A stretch of DNA of 10,337 bases. It comes from Chloroflexota bacterium. GTDB taxonomy: Bacteria; Chloroflexota; Limnocylindria; Limnocylindrales; CSP1-4. Within the stretch, counting starts at the first letter, position 1. Every line of letters starts with the position of its first letter. The stretch covers positions 1-10,337 of the forward strand of contig JAKAAV010000038.1 of the NCBI GenBank assembly GCA_021802185.1. The letters run 5' to 3'. The notes beneath the pieces are model-generated. The model was not told the DNA's origin and did no database searches. It was given only the letters and a program-made list of their open reading frames with translations. The position numbers were made by a program, and so were the translations under genes. Of the stretch, positions 6,917 to 10,337 are shown in pieces.

Positions 6917-6944
6917 GAGTACCGTCGGACGAGTACCGTCGGAC
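6917..6944. repeat. Perfect 14-base tandem direct repeat between divergent genes
   Basis: GAGTACCGTCGGAC occurs at 6917-6930 and again at 6931-6944 without a mismatch, and a third partial GAGAC follows. It sits in the 99-base space between the divergent starts at 6893 (minus) and 6993 (plus), upstream of both proposed -10 boxes. It could be an operator with head-to-tail protein sites or simply a slippage duplication. Confidence 0.85.
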
Positions 6945-6980
6945 GAGACAGACGGGTGCCACCGGACGGCGGGTCGCGGA

Positions 6981-6986
6981 TAGACT
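6981..6986 (+). promoter_or_regulatory. Probable -10 box of a leaderless promoter for the thioesterase
   Basis: TAGACT, within CGGATAGACT at 6977-6986, lies six bases before the GTG at 6993, and no ribosome binding site is visible. This is the arrangement known for leaderless transcripts, where transcription begins at or next to the start codon. The same ten bases recur before the permease gene. No clear -35 box was seen. Confidence 0.55.
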
Positions 6987-6992
6987 CCGAGC

Positions 6993-7577
6993 GTGAACGA
7001 GCGGACCGCTTCCGGCGAAGGCGCCGCCCCGGGCGTGGGCGAGGCGTCGGCCGGCGAGCTGCGCGGCTCGAGCCTGCAGGAGGCCCTCGCGCCCGAGAGC
7101 GTCTGCTTCGGCTGCGGCCCGGCGAACCCCGATGGCCTGCACCTCCGGAGCTTCGAGCGGTCGGGAGAGGTGGTCGCGGAGTGGCGGCCCGAGCCGCGCT
7201 ACGAGGCGTTTCCCGGGGCGCTGAACGGCGGCATCGTCGGCGCCCTCCTCGACTGTCACAGCAACTGGGCAGCGGCCGTCGCACTCATGCGGCAGGCCGG
7301 CGAGGATGCGGTCCCCGCGACCGTCACCGCGTCCTACGAGGTCCGGCTCATCCGCCCGACGCCCACGGCCGGGCCGGTCTCCCTTCGCGCCCGCGTGGTC
7401 GATCTGCGCGACGACCGGGCCACGGTGGAGTCGACGCTCGAGGCCGGCGGACAGCGGTGCGCGACCTTCCGCGGCACGTTCGTCGCGGTCCGTCCCGGGC
7501 ATCCCGCGTTCCACCGGTGGGACCGAACCGGTTCGGCACGACGGGTCCCGCCTGGCCCGGACCGGGCCGGGAGGTGA
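6993..7577 (+). CDS. PaaI-like hot-dog fold thioesterase
   Basis: Predicted 194-residue cytosolic hot-dog protein of the PaaI acyl-CoA thioesterase group (4HBT superfamily). Residues 1-30 are a Gly/Ala/Ser-rich leader. CFGCGPANPDGL at 38-49 is the Cys-rich opening block common in these proteins. The active-site helix reads NGGIVGALLDCHSN at 78-91, where family members usually have HGG; Asp87 occupies the expected acidic position. Beta strands ATVTASYEVRLIRPTP (109-124) and VSLRARVVDLRDDRATVES (129-147) complete the fold. The final 25 residues are basic and Pro/Gly-rich and look non-globular. GTG at 6993 is supported by a TAGACT box six bases upstream; a GTG at codon 15 is a less likely alternative. 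The acyl-CoA substrate is unknown. It is probably transcribed alone, because the next gene has its own promoter box. Confidence 0.87.
   Translation: MNERTASGEGAAPGVGEASAGELRGSSLQEALAPESVCFGCGPANPDGLHLRSFERSGEVVAEWRPEPRYEAFPGALNGGIVGALLDCHSNWAAAVALMRQAGEDAVPATVTASYEVRLIRPTPTAGPVSLRARVVDLRDDRATVESTLEAGGQRCATFRGTFVAVRPGHPAFHRWDRTGSARRVPPGPDRAGR
7523..7536. repeat. Perfect 14-base palindrome near the end of the thioesterase gene
   Basis: CCGAACCGGTTCGG is a perfect inverted repeat inside the low-complexity end of the thioesterase coding region, about 85 bases before the permease start. It could be a regulator site or chance in GC-rich DNA. Confidence 0.5.
7551..7571 (+). terminator. GC-rich hairpin at the end of the thioesterase gene
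   Basis: GGCCCGG and CCGGGCC (7554-7560 and 7562-7568) flank a single base, and the stem can extend by three pairs, one of them G-U. It ends six bases before the end of the gene. No T-tract follows, so intrinsic termination is doubtful. Confidence 0.25.
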
Positions 7578-7605
7578 TTCGGGAGGGTCGAGCGCGGAGG
7601 TCGGA

Positions 7606-7611
7606 TAGACT
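7606..7611 (+). promoter_or_regulatory. Probable -10 box of a leaderless promoter for the TSUP permease
   Basis: TAGACT, inside CGGATAGACT at 7602-7611, is followed by nine bases (TCCCTCTCG) and the GTG at 7621. No ribosome binding site is visible, so a leaderless or nearly leaderless transcript is likely. The ten-base string equals that before the thioesterase. Confidence 0.55.
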
Positions 7612-7620
7612 TCCCTCTCG

Positions 7621-8463
7621 GTGAGCATCTCTGCCGACATCGGCATCTTCGCCGTCAGCATCGCAGCAGGCGTCATCGGCGCTCTCGGAGGTGTCGGCGG
7701 CGGGATCCTGATCATCCCCGCGCTGACCGTCATCTTCGGCGTCGACATCCGCCACGCCATCGGGGCAAGCGTCGTCTCGGTCATCGCGACGAGTTCCGGC
7801 GCTGCCGCGGGGTACGTGCGCGACCGGCTCACGAACCTGCGCATCGGCATGTTCCTCGAGCTCGCCACGACGTCCGGCGCCGTGCTCGGCGCACTGCTCA
7901 CGACCATCGTGTCGCCGCAATTCCTGTATTTCGTCCTCGGCGTGGTGCTCCTCCTCTCGGGCGGGCAGCAGCTGTGGCGCCTCGGCGAGGAGCTGCCCCC
8001 CGACGTGCAGCCCTCGGGTCTCGCGGCGCGACTTGGCCTCGCCTCGAGCTACCCCGACGCGAGACTGGGGCGTGAAGTCAAGTACGAGGCGCGCCGCGTG
8101 CCGCTCGGGTTCCTCATGATGGGTTTCGCCGGACTCGTTTCCGGTCTGCTCGGGATCGGGTCGGGCGTGCTGAAGGTGCTGGCGATGGACGGCGCGATGC
8201 GCCTCCCGATGAAGGTCTCCTCGACGACGAGCAACTTCATGATCGGCGTCACGGCGGCGGCGTCGGCCGGCATCTACATCGGCCGGGGCGATGTCGTCGC
8301 GAGCATCGCGGCCCCCGTCGCGCTCGGCGTCCTGGCCGGCGCCCTCCTCGGGGCCCGCATGCTCATTCGCATGTCGAACACCGGAATCCGCCGCGTCTTC
8401 CTGCCGGTGGTCGTGGTCATCGCGCTCGAGATGCTCGCGCGCGGCTTCGGGCTGAACGTCTGA
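7621..8463 (+). CDS. TSUP family (TauE/SafE) permease
   Basis: Predicted 280-residue inner-membrane transporter of the TSUP family (PF01925), whose members export sulfite or organosulfonates or carry other organic anions. The two family repeats are visible: the first half has a hydrophobic helix followed by GALGGVGGGILIIPAL at 20-35 and DIRHAIGASVVSVIATS at 42-58; the second has GLVSGLLGIGSGVLKV at 171-186 and MRLPMKVSSTTSNFMIG at 193-209. Roughly eight hydrophobic segments are seen, separated by a charged central loop at about 120-160. Length is normal for the family. The GTG start has a TAGACT box and no ribosome site. The following gene encodes DUF1634, a frequent neighbour of TSUP permeases, eight bases downstream. 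No sulfur-metabolism gene is in view, so the substrate cannot be assigned. Confidence 0.93.
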   Translation: MSISADIGIFAVSIAAGVIGALGGVGGGILIIPALTVIFGVDIRHAIGASVVSVIATSSGAAAGYVRDRLTNLRIGMFLELATTSGAVLGALLTTIVSPQFLYFVLGVVLLLSGGQQLWRLGEELPPDVQPSGLAARLGLASSYPDARLGREVKYEARRVPLGFLMMGFAGLVSGLLGIGSGVLKVLAMDGAMRLPMKVSSTTSNFMIGVTAAASAGIYIGRGDVVASIAAPVALGVLAGALLGARMLIRMSNTGIRRVFLPVVVVIALEMLARGFGLNV

Positions 8464-8466
8464 GGG
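8462..8466 (+). promoter_or_regulatory. Shine-Dalgarno site of the DUF1634 gene
   Basis: GAGGG overlaps the permease stop codon and lies five bases before the ATG at 8472, which suggests coupled translation of the two membrane proteins. Confidence 0.6.
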
Positions 8467-8471
8467 CGACG

Positions 8472-8915
8472 ATGGCTCACGATCGGTCCACCCGCGCCCA
8501 GAGCCCGGCCCCGCCCGACGCGCCGGAGCAGGCCGCGACGCCCGCAGGCTCCCGCCTGTCGCCCGACGCGTTCCGGATCATCGTGGGGTACGTGCTCGCG
8601 ATCGGGATCACGGTCAGTGCCGCGGTCATCGCGCTGGGGTTCGGGCTGGCGCTCATCTTCGGCTGGCGGACGTCGATCATCGGCGGACCCCCCGGCCCCG
8701 CGGACCTGGCCGACTTTGGCGCGATGCCCTCCGGCCTGCTCGCGGTCCGCCCGTCCGCGATCACCCAGCTCGGGCTCGCGCTGCTCCTCGCGACGCCCGT
8801 CGCCCGCGTCGCCGCCTCGGTGGTCGGTTTCGCGCTCGAGCAGGACCGGCTCTACGTCGTGATCACGCTCGGCGTGCTCGCGATCCTGCTTGGGAGCATC
8901 TTCCTCATCCGCTGA
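8472..8915 (+). CDS. DUF1634 family membrane protein
   Basis: Predicted 147-residue membrane protein with a Pro/Ala-rich cytoplasmic leader (1-30) and three hydrophobic segments at about 36-63, 97-120 and 126-146. The block LLLATPVARVAASVVGFALE (104-123) followed by QDRLYVVITLGVLAILL (124-140) is the DUF1634 signature. This family has no established biochemical role but is commonly encoded directly beside TSUP permeases, and here it starts eight bases after one with a GAGGG site overlapping the permease stop. The inference is an accessory or regulatory subunit of the transporter. Nothing looks truncated. Confidence 0.9.
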   Translation: MAHDRSTRAQSPAPPDAPEQAATPAGSRLSPDAFRIIVGYVLAIGITVSAAVIALGFGLALIFGWRTSIIGGPPGPADLADFGAMPSGLLAVRPSAITQLGLALLLATPVARVAASVVGFALEQDRLYVVITLGVLAILLGSIFLIR

Positions 8916-8987
8916 GTCCCTTTCCGCCGGACGCGTTCGGGCAGCCGGCAGCGGAGGGCGAGGTGCGTCGCGACGACGAGGGGCCGC

Positions 8988-9734
8988 TCAGACGCGCGGC
9001 CCGCCGGGGCGTCGCGACAGCTCCACGAGGTGCTCCCAATCGTGCTCGAGCATCCTCCGCACCGCCTTGCGGAGCGTTCGCGGGCCGGCCGGCAGCTCGC
9101 GCACGGCTCGCCGTTCCTCGGGCGTCGTCTGCGCGATCCGGTCCGCGGCGAGGTCCGCGATTCGGAGGAAGGCCTCGGGAATCGGCATCTCCCCGCGCTC
9201 CGCCGCACCGGAGACGCGTCCGAACCCCGGCGCGCTCCCGAGCGCCGCGGCGAGGTACGGGCCGGGCGTCCCGAGCGCGTGGAGCAGGATCGCCCGCTCC
9301 GTGCGTCCGCCTCCATCCGGCTTCCGGTCGAGGTCGGCATCCGTCCGCGTCCTCGCCCAGTCGGCGAGCTCGCCCGACAGCCACCGGAAGCGCTCGACCA
9401 GCGAGTCGACCTCCTCCTCGGACAGCGGCTCCAGGTCGGGCCCGAACACGATGTACGGCGACCCGTTGCCCAGCCACTCGCCCTCGGTGACGTGCTCGAC
9501 GACATTCGTCTCGACGGGCTCGTCGGGGTCGAGCGCCCCGTCCGCCTGTCCGGCCGACCGCGCCGCCTCGTGCCGCCGCAGGAACCGCCGGAACGCGACG
9601 ATCGCGTCCGGGGTCGCCGCGAGGGCCTCCTCGGTCGTGGGCCCGACCGCCACGCAGCCGAGCAGGTCGAGCACGTGGACCATCGTCTTCCGGCGCTTCG
9701 GGCCGGACTCCAGGTGCAGCCCGTACGAAGTCAT
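8988..9734 (-). CDS. HicB-like domain fused to a DinB-like domain
   Basis: Predicted 248-residue soluble protein of two parts. Residues 1-55 resemble a HicB-type antitoxin partial RNase H fold: MTSYGLHLES, then MVHVLDLLGCVAVGPTTEEAL (18-38) and a helix rich in Ala and Arg, matching the HicB 'PDLPGC..G.T.EEAL' pattern. Residues 56-105 form a linker with acidic stretches and IVFGPDLEPLSEEEVD. Residues 108-241 look like a DinB-like helical bundle, with WLSGELADW at 118-126, ILLHALG at 149-155, and MLEHDWEHLVEL at 228-239; His152, His231 and His235 would be the metal triad. DinB relatives include thiol-dependent enzymes and uncharacterised metalloproteins. No HicA-like toxin gene lies beside it, so a classical toxin-antitoxin role is unlikely. 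It starts 22 bases after a DUF1684 gene on the same strand, which suggests one transcript. Function is unknown; domain calls are by motif only. Confidence 0.78.
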   Translation of the reverse strand: MTSYGLHLESGPKRRKTMVHVLDLLGCVAVGPTTEEALAATPDAIVAFRRFLRRHEAARSAGQADGALDPDEPVETNVVEHVTEGEWLGNGSPYIVFGPDLEPLSEEEVDSLVERFRWLSGELADWARTRTDADLDRKPDGGGRTERAILLHALGTPGPYLAAALGSAPGFGRVSGAAERGEMPIPEAFLRIADLAADRIAQTTPEERRAVRELPAGPRTLRKAVRRMLEHDWEHLVELSRRPGGPRV

Positions 9735-9756
9735 GGCTCGATTCGGCGTATCTCAG

Positions 9757-10337
9757 TCAGTGGCCGCCGATGCCCTCCGGCATCATCTCGCCGGCCTCGA
9801 TGCGGACGGGCAGCCGGTTCTCGGAGGGCGGCAGCGGGCACGAGTAGTACGGCGAGTAGACGCAGAGCGGATGGTAGGCGAGGTTGAAGTCGAGGACGAT
9901 CGTGCCGTCCTCCTCGGTCTCGAGGTCCAGGTACCGTCCGGCCCCGTATGTCTCGTTGCCGCTCGTCGCGTCGAGGAACGGGACGAAGTACTCGCCCTCC
10001 GCCGAGTCCTCGAAGCCGTAGGCGTGGAGCGCCAGCGGCTGGCCCTGCAGCTGGAACAGCAGCGTCGCGACCCGGCGAGCCTTTCGGAGCTGGCCGTCCG
10101 AGGTCGGCATCTCGAACGTGGGCGCCTCGGATCCCGAGTACGGCGCGGCGCGCAGCCCCTCGATCCGATGGTGGAGGTCCGGCGGGAAGTAGCGCAGGCC
10201 GTGGAACGATGCCTTGTCCTGGGCCGGCAAGGGGCTGTCGTCGCCCACGGCGAACGCCTCGTCGCGTCGCCGGCGGAAGTCCGCGATCGCGTCCGTGTAT
10301 TCCGTGGCGACGTCGCGCGGGATGGCCCGGTGCTCGT
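9757..10337 (-). CDS. DUF1684 family protein (N-terminus beyond window)
   Basis: The minus-strand frame is open from the TGA at 9757-9759 to the right edge, giving at least 192 residues. A GTG at 10248 is not a convincing start: the 29 codons upstream continue with DAIADFRRRRDEAF, which is the usual DUF1684 opening helix, so the true start lies outside. Family blocks are SPLP, FHGLRYFPPD, FVPFLDATSGNETYGAGRYL, DFNLAYHPLCVYSPYYSCPL, and ENRLPVRIEAGE close to the C-terminus. Many family members keep AYNP.CAY where this reads AYHPLCVY. DUF1684 proteins are widespread, about 200 residues or longer, and lack a firm function. No signal peptide can be judged because the start is missing. The gene is followed after 22 bases by the HicB-DinB gene on the same strand. 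Confidence 0.9.
   Translation of the reverse strand, partial: EHRAIPRDVATEYTDAIADFRRRRDEAFAVGDDSPLPAQDKASFHGLRYFPPDLHHRIEGLRAAPYSGSEAPTFEMPTSDGQLRKARRVATLLFQLQGQPLALHAYGFEDSAEGEYFVPFLDATSGNETYGAGRYLDLETEEDGTIVLDFNLAYHPLCVYSPYYSCPLPPSENRLPVRIEAGEMMPEGIGGH

Noticed and set aside
6894..7907. N-terminal extension of the ICMT-like protein of more than 300 codons
   Set aside because: It lies antisense to the thioesterase and permease genes and has no family resemblance. The ATG at 6893 gives a protein of normal length starting at the first helix.
8916..8987. Search for a terminator or small gene between the convergent DUF1634 and HicB-DinB genes
   Set aside because: No convincing hairpin with a T-run and no credible short gene was found in these 72 bases.
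8988..9734. Classical HicAB toxin-antitoxin module
   Set aside because: No short HicA-like gene (dsRNA-binding fold, about 60-80 residues) is adjacent on either strand, and the HicB-like part is fused to a large helical domain.

Overview
The window is GC-rich bacterial DNA with densely packed genes, strong G/C at third codon positions, frequent GTG starts, 4-base start/stop overlaps, and apparently leaderless starts preceded by TANNNT boxes. This fits a high-GC Actinobacteriota- or Chloroflexota-like soil or water bacterium. That placement is inference from style; nothing in the window fixes the taxon. No rRNA, tRNA, CRISPR array, transposase or phage gene was seen, and no stretch over 300 bases lacks a gene.

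Region 1 (1-4949, + strand) is a nucleoside/purine-base catabolic operon. After the tail of an unidentified gene come two tandem paralogous nucleoside hydrolases, an adenine-deaminase-family amidohydrolase, and a third, more distant nucleoside hydrolase. The last three junctions are overlaps of GTGA, GTGA and ATGA, so the genes look translationally coupled. The expected flow is nucleoside to ribose plus free base, then hydrolytic deamination of adenine (or a related base). The deaminase-like protein departs from the usual family signatures at several active-site blocks, and the third hydrolase lacks the HDP histidine, so substrates may differ from the textbook ones. The third hydrolase is preceded by a small tandem repeat that offers four in-frame ATG codons.

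Region 2 (4904-6893, - strand) holds an M20D-type amidohydrolase, whose end overlaps the operon's last gene tail to tail by 46 bases, and a small isoprenylcysteine-methyltransferase-like membrane protein.

Region 3 (6894-8915) is a divergent intergenic stretch with a perfect 14-base tandem repeat, followed on the + strand by a PaaI/hot-dog thioesterase and then a TSUP (TauE/SafE) permease with its usual DUF1634 membrane partner. The thioesterase and permease starts share the upstream string CGGATAGACT, read here as the -10 region of leaderless promoters.

Region 4 (8988-10337, - strand) is a two-gene unit: a DUF1684 protein running off the right edge, then a protein that joins a HicB-antitoxin-like N-terminal domain to a DinB-like C-terminal domain. 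The most distinctive observations are the coupled hydrolase/deaminase operon with its divergent deaminase, the HicB-DinB fusion, and the matched leaderless promoters.
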